Assembly: GCA_905250025.1 (NCBI GenBank)
Contig: CAJNOJ010000323.1
Span: 1-64,000, forward strand
Length of the DNA: 64,000 bases
Source of the DNA: Adineta ricciae
Lineage: Eukaryota > Rotifera > Eurotatoria > Adinetida > Adinetidae
Direction of reading: 5' to 3'
Shown here one piece after another: positions 1 through 10,700 of the stretch. How positions within the stretch are numbered: the first letter of the stretch is position 1; each line of letters opens with the position of its first letter. The notes under the pieces were generated by a model. That model worked only from the letters and a program-made list of their open reading frames with translations, was not told where the DNA came from and did no database searches. The position numbers and the translations under genes were made by a program.

Positions 1-2075
1 TTCCCACGTATAACTTCGATATTTGTACAATTCCGATGACCTATCCAGTGTTGATCTTCGGTATTCCCAAAATATTTGTAGTTGCCGATCAGTTGGAAAT
101 ATCCCTAATGCAAAATATTCACTTATCTCCGCACGATCATTGGAATTCATTTCATTATATGGATATTTATATTTCCGAATAAACAATAAACATTCCTTCA
201 CCAGCAATCCTAATCTTTTCCCGTGCTGATCATTATCAAAGCCCATTCGATTCCATTGATTTGCACCTAAATCTATCATCGTATTGACTAGTCGATACAA
301 ATATTTGCTGCTTCGATAGATCGTCCGTCCATTATGAACTTGCTTGTTCGAGTAACTTTTGATATACTTCAGAAAATTTCCGTATTGTTCATTCATGGAT
401 TGGTACAATTGATTATTCGTTAAAAGATTTGTTCGCAATGTTTTATCCTTTACATAGGATACGTCAACATGATTGTTGTACTGTTCGACACTGACGTAAT
501 ACATTGAACCTTCGGCGACGCATGCATCGTTCGCAAAATAGATGGCTTTGGAGAATTTATGCCGCATGGAGACAGTCAGCGCGTCGATATATGCCATTTC
601 ATTCGGGGGTATGCAGAGGATCGGATGCAAAAACGAATTGTCGTATCGATCTTTTCGGTTTCGAATTTCGCGCTCGAGATTTCGAGCTTGTCGGAGATAT
701 GATATAAACAAGATGCTGCTGTGTTCCATTAAGGCAGGTCGCATTCGACCATGAACTTTCGACCATAAATATTCGAATCTCGTCGTATCGTATCGATCCG
801 TTTTGATGGTTGGTACAATATTCGCGATTTCGTTTAATGTATCGCGAATTAACTTATTTGGTTTAGATATCTGTGTGAGTAATTTTTTCGTATATTTCCA
901 ATATGTTGTATCAGCACGATAGAAAAATTCTCTTAATGAGGAATCCGCTTTCGTTATTCTATTTATATAATCTTGCCATTCTTTTCCAGTCATTGACTTT
1001 CGTAATTTGATCATCGACATTTTATTCTGCTTATAATCATTGATCTCCGTAAAGAAATAATATGGATAATCACATCGTATGGTCCTAAATATGCCTAATC
1101 CAGTTCCTTGAACATTAAATATCGGCTCGACGGTATTCAAATGTCTCGGATAGAGATTCGTATCAAATACAATTCCTGATGGTAAAGACCAATGTTGAGA
1201 GAAGAATTCATTGAATATCATACAGGCATCAATGTCCGCATCGCTACCATCAGTTGAACCAATACGTATATCATAATCTGATTCGGGATCTTTACTCCCG
1301 GAATCGTTCTGAATAATTAATCTATATGGAAAGAAGTCCATTAGTTGTTGTAGCAGATTATCGATGTACTTTTGACGGTATATGCAAAGCTTTAACATGA
1401 TTTGTGTAGTGTAATATGGTGTTAGCTTTTTGATACTTTCGGTAATATATCGAGAAATGTCGTTGCAAATCGTGTCGGCATGCAAGTCATCAGCGAAGAG
1501 TTCGACTAGACTGTCCCAATCTCTAATATGATGGATTATCTCACTGCATGAATATTTGCTTCGAAAGATAATATTCTCGTGCTCATCGAGGAGAATGATC
1601 GAATCATCATTGATCTTTGGTATGCAGAGTTTAGTGGCGGTATTTTGAAATAAGTTTGGTTCGATACTTCGTATTTCGTCGTTTTTTGACGATTTACATC
1701 CAGTGTGAATCATTCGATCAATACTTAATGTAATCACATTATCTTTGATTTTATCTTGCGTTAACCAATCAACCAAGACTAAGCGATTTTGAGGAGGAGA
1801 ATCTGGAGACGAAAGAGATTGACAAACAGCACCCGCCAACTCGATTGATTTAGTTCCGATTACCTAATGAAAACTTAAAAGAAATTTTCGGTAGTTACAC
1901 ATCGACATACCTTCGGCAGATCATTTTCAACGTATAGATACACGACATCTTTCGATTTAAGATTGTAGTTCTCCACTAAAAACGTGACGATTTGTTGTGC
2001 ATGAAAGGTAACTTCATTGCTAGTAAGAGATTGCTCGCCAAATTCAACCGCTAACTTTTGACAATGATCGTGCAT
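1..2075 (-). CDS. Nucleotidyltransferase-like protein, copy A (3' end outside window)
   Basis: The minus-strand reading frame has an exon at 1911-2075, a 47-bp GT-AG intron at 1864-1910, and an exon from 1863 leftwards off the window. No stop is seen in the visible part. The start is uncertain: the Met at 2075 is present in both copies, whereas the ATG at 2105 exists only here (ACG in B), and A has an in-frame TGA just upstream of it. A segment reading G-S-K-D-P-E-S-D-Y-D-I, followed about 35 residues later by G-I-V-F-D-T-N-L-Y, resembles the paired-Asp and third-Asp signature of nucleotidyltransferases. It also resembles modules I remember from bacterial polymorphic toxins. That assignment is inference. 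The spacing from GS to the Asp pair is shorter than in classical family members, so activity is uncertain. The long exon with one tiny intron contrasts with VPS13. Confidence 0.6.
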
Positions 2076-2444
2076 CGTTTGACGAGAATATGCTTGTATA
2101 TTCATTCACAAAAGTACCTGTTCAACCCTGCAGTAGAAAGATTCTTTGTTCAATGATAATGTAATTATCTTGTGACCGTATGACGCGCGCGGGTATAAAT
2201 ATGAATAACGTTGTTGAAAGGAGAAAAGGGCGTATGCCGTCATGCACTTCTTTTTTCTATTCTGTCTTCTCTCGTGTGCATCGTTGATGTTTTATCCTTT
2301 TCCTTCTAATCATATTAATTTCTCTCGATGATGTGCACTATGCATTCATTGGCTAGTTTCACCGTGACGGCCTTTTGAAGGTGTGAATATGAATAATAAA
2401 GGTAAAGATGGTTCCACCTTCAGTTACACTCTTCGAACTTTTAT
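2076..2444. other. Intergenic, between GH26 3' end and nucleotidyltransferase-like 5' end (copy A)
   Basis: About 370 bp without a convincing gene. It holds the presumed 5' leader and promoter of the nucleotidyltransferase-like gene. A ctgcag|GG acceptor-like site upstream of the chosen start leaves room for a further 5' exon. A GCGCGCG-rich patch near 2180 is shared with copy B (27977-27986). Confidence 0.4.
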
Positions 2445-3640
2445 TTAAACAGAAAACATCATATCGGTTATATTGATACCGCCACGATTGATGACGTATG
2501 CGTTATTGAATAAATTATAAGCATTTCTATTGGCCACTGGTGACCAAGGGCCAGCCCATGTTAGTAAATAAGATACTTTCGGATATTTATTTCGAATCGC
2601 AATTGGTCTAAAATAAGGTCAAATTCCTTACTTTTGAAAAGAAAAAACATTTTCTAACAATAGACTGTAATCGAATTGACCATCAGCGGTTCTTGGACCA
2701 ACTTCACCAAGAATCGTCGGCTTATTCAAAGCTAACATTTCATCATATCCCTTCAAACTATTCTACAAATTCAGATAATCTCATGTGTATATTACTCAAA
2801 AGGAGACAATTTGTTTACAGGTTCATCAGTATAAACATCGAGTCCGACAATATCCACGTAGTCACTGCCTGGATAGTACAGTGACGGAGTTGACGCACCT
2901 TGCTCCGGTGAATAGATCCACAAGATATTATGTAAATCTTTGACTTGCGTCAAATAATTAAACATATGGATCCAAACATTTTTGAATACCGTTGGATCCT
3001 GCGTGATGAGGTATTTAAATAGATAGAAATCTACGAAAAAGTCTTTATATCCTTACTTGTCTTCCCCACCAAAACCATGCCCCATTCGCTTCATGGAATG
3101 GACGAAACATAGCTGTTATATTTGAATTCGCCAAGTCTTTGAATCCATTCGCGACAATATCAAGAAATGATTGCCATCTCTAGCCAGTAATCGTATGCGG
3201 ATACAAAAGATCATTGAAAACTAGATTCGATTTGTTTCGTAGTTCACCACCATTCGGAGATACAGGATTAGGAAAATGTGCACATATATTGATCAGATCA
3301 CCCTTATTCCAATGGTCTTTCAATATCGAATTACAAGAATGATCAAGCAGTTTTTGTGGCGGAGTCGTCGATCAAAAACCATTTGTATAATCACATTCAA
3401 AGATACCTGAAACTTGACCTGTTTCAGCTGTGATATTCGCAATCAACGACATCGACATATTCGGTTGACTTATACTAATATATTGACTCGACAGATACTT
3501 CCCTACAAAGTTATCATACGTTTAACGATAAGACATTTTCGTCTTCCAGTACTTTGCTTGGACAGATTTGTTATGTATTGAAGAACTTGTTTGGTTGTAA
3601 CATCGGCTTGCTTATCCGCTGTTTGTTGTCCAATGCAGGT
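2445..3640 (-). pseudogene. GH26 beta-mannanase-like pseudogene, copy A
   Basis: The translated exons follow glycoside hydrolase family 26: a segment reading ...KYLSGQY near the N-terminus, the acid/base region RPFHEANGAWFWWG, the segment DLHNILWIYSP, a VDIVGLDVY strand, and ILGEVGP as the likely nucleophile region. The last coding exon ends at TAA 2445-2447, overlapping an AATAAA. Introns are short (about 50, 58, 38 and 24 bp). Copy A is dead. Relative to B it lacks 53 bp that hold the start codon and signal peptide; the deletion is flanked by a 5-bp direct repeat GTTCT near 3642. It has an in-frame TGA at 3372-3374 (TGG in B) and a TAG at 3180-3182. Such enzymes in bdelloids are usually thought to come from bacteria or fungi. 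Confidence 0.8.
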
Positions 3641-3649
3641 TCTCGATAA

Positions 3650-3964
3650 CGACGTTTGAGTGTCTATCGACACGATAAGTTATCGATAGAAAGAAAGAAA
3701 TGCATATCGATATAGGATGAGAAAAGTATTTAAAAAAAGATTTAATCGAACATTAAGGTATTACTCAGTTTATACGAATTTTCTTTGCATTCATTTATTG
3801 ATTATTAACGAAAAAGTTTCGGAATTAAATATTTAAAAGGAAAACAAATATCATTGACTGATGTTTCATTGCTGGATAATTCGTTTACTTCGTACACGAA
3901 TTGTCCTATGACACAACATTTTATGTCGAGAAATTGGATTGATTCTTATCGTGCTTCACCATGA
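3650..3964. other. Intergenic, GH26 to small membrane protein (copy A)
   Basis: About 315 bp. It contains the former promoter of the GH26 gene and the 3' flank of the small membrane protein gene. No gene is seen. Confidence 0.4.
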
Positions 3965-4387
3965 TCAAAATAACCGACGGAGAGCTCTTGGTGACCATCT
4001 TCGCACTCTCCTCATTCGGTGATTTGAAACTGGGGGCGATTTTGACTCCTCATCCTCGGATGGTTCCGTTCGACGACGTATTTTATTAGAACAATGATAT
4101 CGAATAATACAGTATAAACATAGAATACAAATTAGAATCAGAGTAGTTAACCAATTTTTTTGAATATTATTAATAAATCTGGCTGGTGTACCTAACAGAT
4201 CACTACTATCTTTAAGGACACTGTTCACTGTTTTTAATCCATTCGATTCAGTATCTAGATCAGCATCATTTATCGTCACAAACATTTTATTGTTGTTTCC
4301 ATCAGCATGTATGTGAGGCATGAGAACTTTTTTGTTCGAATCAGCATTTAGTTCTATTAATTGACGCCGCACACGTCTGATACTCAT
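3965..4387 (-). CDS. Small single-pass membrane protein, copy A
   Basis: An unspliced 140-residue frame with an ATG at 4385-4387. It begins with a basic stretch (MSIRRVRRQL). One hydrophobic segment at about residues 79-95 (LTTLILICILCLYCII) is a clear membrane span. The C-terminal tail is rich in Arg, Glu and Ser and ends RALRRLF. There is no cleavable signal peptide, so type II or tail orientation is possible. I do not recognise a family. The frame is well conserved in copy B from the MPH segment onward. It could be the last exon of a longer gene; the AATAAA just upstream (4517-4522) argues for a separate transcript. Confidence 0.5.
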   Translation of the reverse strand: MSIRRVRRQLIELNADSNKKVLMPHIHADGNNNKMFVTINDADLDTESNGLKTVNSVLKDSSDLLGTPARFINNIQKNWLTTLILICILCLYCIIRYHCSNKIRRRTEPSEDEESKSPPVSNHRMRRVRRWSPRALRRLF

Positions 4388-4524
4388 TCTGTGTTGGATT
4401 ATGGCTGTCAGAGTGCGTCTATTGACAAAAACGCAGCCTCAAAAATCTTGTACGTTTTTATAGGAAAGTATGTGAAAGCGAAAAAACCAGGTAAGAAATT
4501 TCTTCTCGGATACAGCTTTATTTC

Positions 4525-6110
4525 CTACAAAGTCAACGAATGAACAGGAACACTACAAAAGTACTTATTTGGACGAATCAACCTGCTTGAAGTTTTGTGA
4601 AGATCAATCTCTTCTACATTTCTTCTCATAGCGTTGTATCGAGTGTGATGACGTTTCAAAAGATGCCGAAGATACATTGTGAGGCCAATCATGATCACGA
4701 TCATTAACGCACAATTTACACAAATGATCAATGTAATTGCTTGAGTTCTGCTATCGATATGATTGGTCGGTTGACGGAAAATTGAGCTCAGATTTATTTA
4801 GACACCATCAATGAGCAGAACATAATTATGATTGTCTGATACACCGATCGAAGGACGATATTTTTTTTTTGAGAACTACTTTCCCATTGTCGAGAGATAG
4901 AGGAATGATCAAGATTCAGCGATGTGATCTTGCGCTAACAGTGTGTATGATGTATATCTATATTGCTTCAGGAAAAAATTCTCTTTATGGGGATATTTTC
5001 AACGCATGACGTCTTTTATTTTTATTACCAGAATTTATACTAGGAAAGCAGCTATACAATAGAAACATTGACTTGAGCAATATCGAATGATGATGGTGAA
5101 GAAACCTTTTTTAGGTAAAGTCGGAACTAACATTATACAGTTCTCCTACAGAACCAATGAAATTCTGAGAAATCCAGATTATTCCCAATATACAAGAATC
5201 GTAATACGACTTATTTGATGAGTAATAATTACTCGTAGTCACTCCGTAGTTATATGAGCATACTCCAATGTATCCGTTTGTCCAACCAACTAATGTTGTC
5301 GAATTGTCGAAATTTCCATTGATTAATTTTTCATTTCCTACTGAATCCTTAACCGATGCATCATCGAAATACCAGTTGTAGTATGAACTTGCTACGAAAT
5401 AAAACATGAGTGATGTATTGCCTGCATGTGTACCTCGATAAGTAGTTGTAAATAGCGTCCAATTATTTGATGGTAAGGAAGCAGTAGTGATATTACACAA
5501 TAGGGAACTTGGTGCTTGAGTTGTTTCTCCTAAAATGAATAAAATTATCACTTTTATTTAGCAATCCAAAACTAGAGCAGAGCAGTGACGAGGTAGGAAG
5601 TACATGTTCGTGTCTGATTGAATCTAGATGGATGTTCCATAAACATAGATACACTACTTACATCTTAGTTGGTGATTTATTCTTACTTTCTACGACCGTA
5701 TGAACTATTCTTTGATTCTAACTCACTCTATGGAAATGTGCCATTGAAAATAGATTCCCAGAGTCTATTTTCTTCATCACACATAAAATGCATACTTCTA
5801 TCTAAAGAAAATCTTCACACGTACCCAATGTTGTCGTCTGAACGTTTGATGTAACCATTGCAACTGTTGTGGTCGTCGAGAGTGATCGATTTGAAAACTG
5901 TTGAAACTTGAAAGTTACATTCGTGAAGCTTGTTAGTCCAGTATCACCTGTGGAATAGTTGACATATATTATTACTTCGAATGCAGTTCCATCTGATGGC
6001 AGACATGGTCAAAGCCTTACAGGTGCACTACATACAGGTGATACTGAGACATGTCTCAGTGTTGTTTGATGATATATAGACAGTGTTTGATCAGAATAGC
6101 TGCAAAACGT
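4525..6110 (-). pseudogene. PAN-like/carbohydrate-binding-like secreted protein, recombinant pseudogene, copy A
   Basis: The carbohydrate-binding-like exon (about 5052-5529) is 85-90% like the intact exon in B. It contains the NWYFDDASVKDSVGNE and INGNFDNSTTLVGW segments. The N-terminal exon (about 5820-6110) is a chimera of two B repeats and lacks the signal-peptide part. It has a TAG where B has Gln in the C-x2-C-x-C segment. A one-base deletion near 5121-5130 (AGTTCCGAC against AGTTTTCGAC in B) shifts the frame after SVGELYN. Downstream, 4525-4731 encodes a 68-residue frame with a membrane span (CALMIVIMIGLTMYL), preceded by a strand-like NYVLLIDGV segment, and it is followed by AATAAA (4517-4522). 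This could be an alternative membrane-anchored 3' exon. Copy B has lost it. Confidence 0.7.
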
Positions 6111-6963
6111 CGAATAGTTATGGAAAAAATATTGTTCATTTTGAAAAAACCACGTATATATAAAATAAGATTTTTAGTGTAATTGGCAGAGCTTTTGACG
6201 TTGTATCTCCTAGTATGCCTTGACTTTAAAATAGACGATATAAATTCTAAGCGTTTTATTCAAAAAACATAGTCGGGCGCTTTGAAACTTGAGCATTATA
6301 TACGTGTAGAATATTCTTCACCTAGTTTTCGGTCTTCGCTTGTTACAGAAATATGTTCCACTACGATTTTGTAAAGAATTTGACAAGAAATCCTTTTTTT
6401 CATGTCTAAAAATAGCAGAGAAATATGCAAAATACAGAGATCTATTTATTCTGGTCCACCCATTACTTTAAAATAAGAAGTGAAGAAGAAAGTAGCTATT
6501 TTCTAGTAAAATCGTTATTCACATAGAAGTGCAAACTTGAATGTTTTTTTTTTCATCAGATTGTTATTGCACTCGGAAAAAAAGTAGTTCAGATTGTAGA
6601 AAGTTGACTATCTACAACGTAAACAGTGGTACGCCCTAATGCTTCCAGTATTTGTTGGTAGAGGGCAATGATGATCTCGTCTTTTTTCATTCGTGTACAT
6701 CTAAAACATCATTGTCTATTCAGACTAAATATGTATCGCTTTCATTCATACCGTCACGACTGATTACATTTCGATTCGCAGTTGATGAACAAGACTCAGA
6801 GAATGCCCGTTTCGAACTTGAGTTAGCTCGAAGAAAATATGTCGACAGTGTTAACCTGTTTTCTTATTCATACTTCCATTTATTTTAATTTCTTTCGAAA
6901 AAAATTAATGAAAGGATTATATTTTATTCTTTAATTGCTGTTCAGCAACAGTCTAGCATACAT
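6111..6963. other. Intergenic with a possible plus-strand coding remnant (copy A)
   Basis: About 850 bp. The plus-strand frame at 6652-6888 encodes 78 residues including DEQDSENARFELELARRK, a charged helical segment. The same segment survives in B at about 34268-34330 while surrounding bases drift and gain indels. I cannot assign it; it may be an old exon fragment. A has about 150 bp more than B around 6345-6500. Confidence 0.35.
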
Positions 6964-7473
6964 TTATAGACATGCTAGCCAATTGACACCTGCACTATGG
7001 GTGATCGAGTCGGCCCAAGAACTGAAGTGAACATTGAATCCATAAGGCGTAATCGATTGTGCAGACACTTCAAGCCTAACATCGTGATCGTTACTTCTAC
7101 AGGCAAGAATAGCAATTTCGGTATATTGAACATCCCAATAGCCATAGCAGAGAGCTTACCGAATATCTAATTGCGACAATCCGAGATGGACGACTGAAGG
7201 TGTTAGGGAAAAGGCCGTTGGAATAAAACCGCTTGAACAACATATCGCCTAATACAATGAGCGTAGACCGACGCATTTGTGTAATTGGGATTATATTGAC
7301 ACCATCCCATATATACTTTTCCACTTTGACCTGTGAAAGAAATGAATATCAATTCAATTATCAAGACGAGAACTGAAAATCTTCCACTTACATGAAGTCT
7401 GCAATTCACAAAGTCCGCCGTAGAATAGACTAAGAAAGCAGACCAGTTGTAAATTTAAGAAGAAATAGTGCAT
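6964..7473 (-). pseudogene. H-type lectin gene with frameshift, copy A
   Basis: Same three-exon structure as the intact copy at 34453-34962. It has a signal peptide from ATG 7471-7473 (MHYFFLNLQLVCFLSLFYGG), a Cys-containing linker (GWCQYNPNYTNASVYAHC) and a C-terminal H-type lectin module ending GVNWLACL. Within exon 2, after FQRPF, copy A has one base fewer than B in a short homopolymer (about 7205-7212). The frame therefore reaches TAA immediately and never enters the lectin module. This is a true pseudogene or a base-calling error in an A-run. Confidence 0.75.
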
Positions 7474-7784
7474 TGTGATATTTTTCAAAACTTCTTTCGA
7501 AGACAAAAACTATACATAGATATACAAATTGCTGTCTGGATTGAGTATATCACCCGACAAAATATTTGACTACTCTAATCCTCCAAAGTCTGCCAACAAA
7601 TACTATGCTGATCTAAGGATTCTTTAGAGAAGCCACATATTAAATTCAGGTCGTTTAGAGTGCTGAGGTTTTGTGCATATCTACTTGCTGTGTTTTTTTC
7701 ATAAGTCAAAACAATATTTATTCATTTTATTAGCCAGATTAAGGTTTTAGAAATTTAACACAAAAGAAAAACGTCTTGAAATAT
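7474..7784. other. Intergenic, H-type lectin 5' flank and VPS13 3' flank (copy A)
   Basis: About 310 bp, well conserved with 34963-35275. It holds the lectin promoter region and the VPS13 3' UTR. No gene is seen. Confidence 0.45.
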
Positions 7785-10700
7785 TTAAACTTGTAATGTA
7801 CGCATCATTTCGATGATTCTATCGACGATATACTGTGAGAAAACAAGAAATGAGAATAGTAGTTTTCAAAAGAACTATGTTAAAATACCCGGGCTTCGCC
7901 GACAATCTGGTACGGAACTAATTTCGTGTGCACTTCATCGTATTTCGTCATATGAAGCTTGTTAATATCCTACAGAACATTTCTCAAAAAGCGAAATCAT
8001 CATTCAACATTCCGACTTACTCGATAATTGATTTCAATGTGACTCGGGTTGAATTTCACTTGAGGTGAATTTTTAATTTGTTTATAATAACACGCCCATG
8101 TTATCTCATAAACTCTCGTTGATGAAGACGTTTCGTTCATCAATAAAACTCGTCTAAATAATTCATATTCTTCATTTCTATCTCTATCTCTCTCAATCTA
8201 AAACTATTATCCATACTTTGTTGTTGCGAAGAAGTAACTTTCCGACTGACCAAAACAACGAATATGTGCAAGATAATCTTCGGAATTTTCGAAATCGATG
8301 TTCTAAAAATAAATCAGTTTCAATCACCTGTAACCGTCTCACTTACATCAAACATAAAATTTCCTAATTTTTCATGTGCAATCGACGGACGGACAATTCC
8401 ATCACCACCAATATGTCGTGGTGGGCGAATACGACGAATGACTTGTTCATGCGTTGCAGCTCTTTTCAACGAATTGAATGATGTACTGGTCAAATCAACA
8501 ACTCCACTCGTTGGTTTAGCGACAAGACCAATCATACTCTTTCCCACACCCTTAGCAAAACCTTCATGTCCATGCTCCTTCGCGCCTTCAATTGGTTTCT
8601 TAACAAGATCTTTGACACTTGTCACGATATCCTAAATCGAAATTATGTTAATGAAGAATATACGATCGATCAGGAAAGTTGAAACCCTAGCAGTATGTTT
8701 TCCACTTGAGAGAATATGTGAAGATGTTGTTCCATCTAGTTCCTTTCGTTTGATTCGAATATTCTTATATTCTTTATCGAATGTTAATGTTGCTAAACTT
8801 TTGCTCGCTGCATCAGTAACTTTCGAAAGTGCACCGGCAGTTCCACCAATGACTGAGCCCACTAATTTGCGAGTACCATGTCGAACTCCGAGGATGAACT
8901 CTTTTGAACCTGCCATAGCGCCCTGAAGAAGAGAGGATCATCGAATGCCGGAAAATGATTCTATTTACTTCATAGGGTTCATAGAAGAATGATTCAACGC
9001 CATGTGCGACTCCTCGAATCACCCCAAATGGATTGCCCAGAACATCAAGACCGAGAATAACCACATGAATTTGTTCGAAAAATTGATGTTCATAATGCTT
9101 GAAAATCTCCTTTCGTAGTTTTTCAATCGTGTACCGATCATTTTGCCGTTGATAAAAATTCAATCTAAACCATTTCCATTTCGTTTTATGCATTCTAATC
9201 ATCTCCTAACAACTTACTTTAATGTCACATCTTGAACTTCAGCAAGATTTAAAATTTGCAAGAGAAAATCGGCTAGTGGATACTCGGCAAGTAGTTGTTT
9301 ATCTGGCTTCGAACCGTGCATTGTAAAACTAACGTGAATCTTTGAAAACCAATATTAGTTTCATCTTTTCACGAGAGTTTTACTATAATCTTTACTTTTA
9401 AAGGAGATAAATGCAGATGATCGAAGTAGATGAGGGTCTCAGATGACGATTTGTATGTATCAGCTTTGACGAAAGATTCCAGGGGTTTGTGTAGAAGGGT
9501 GATGTCTCGGTTCATGTTAATCTTAGGTGGTAGAGGATTCTAAAGAATGATGAAATAGAAAATTTAATCGATGAAAGAGAGCACAACCTGATTGAGCTTG
9601 AAAAATTCAAATAAAGCTAGGATAAAACCTTGATCAGCACAAAGTGCGAATTCTTGGATTAGTATTTTAAAATATCTAAATAAAAAACAATTAAAAACAA
9701 CTCATACCGTGAAGATTGCAGTACCTTATATCAATCGTATTCGATCTGATCGATTGACTTTTGAACAAACTCAACTCAATCAGTGGTTTGTCACTCAGAT
9801 AAGTTATCGCATTTGTTTTCGAAGCAATCGGATAAACGAGCGTTGGAAATAGTGTGCAATTCAGTTGGTTATCAGCTTGGATATGTTGAACTCGTGCATG
9901 AACAATAACATTACTTTTTGACCATGCATACCCAATCCAAAGTGCATCAAGCTTCTGACGTATAACATGAACAGAACGACCGTGTTCATCGCTTACTTCA
10001 CCAATATTTTCATCAAATGAAACAACCTACGTATTTTAAATTGAATTGCACAGCTAAGTGACATGTTATTTGCCTTACGAGATTATTATCGATTGTGTAT
10101 CGATCTTCACGGATTTCCCTTCTGATTGGATGTTGATCATATCGATGTTTAATATACGTTGTATAGTTTTCTTCTAAATGGAGATTAAGCGGCGCTGGAA
10201 CAGGTTCGAAGTCGTATTTATGTTTTGTTATCCAGATATCTTTAGATGGATTGATTGTCACATATAATAAATCATCGCGAGTGATGTCATTAATGATCGA
10301 TACGCCAATACTATGAACAATTAACTGGATGTAATTACGAATTGGCTCTTCCACAAGTGAAGTCTAGAAGATGAAAATCATGCTGGAGTGTTCCTTGAAT
10401 GAGAAAGTTTTCCTACATCAGTTACTGATTCAATGATGGATGTATCAGAAGAGAATAACAGAACAGTTTGTGGACCATCGTGAAATACGGCGTAATGAAT
10501 CTTTTGGTCTAACACGCCATAGGTTGGCTTCAAAATAATAAGATAAGTCGAACTTAAGATAGAAACTATTTACTTACATGAAGTTCGACTGTTACACTTT
10601 CCACATCGGCAGAAATGGTTAATTCATATGGCTTAAATGGATCATTCCAAGTGTAATAGAGGTAATGTTGAGATGGTAAGACCTGTGCTTGTCTAATTGA

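Noticed and set aside
2740-2790. One-base frameshift in GH26 copy A at the third intron (AATAG against AAATAG in B)
   Set aside because: Using the acceptor at ATAG|TTTGAAG gives a 38-bp intron in A and 39 bp in B, and the same reading frame. No break is needed.
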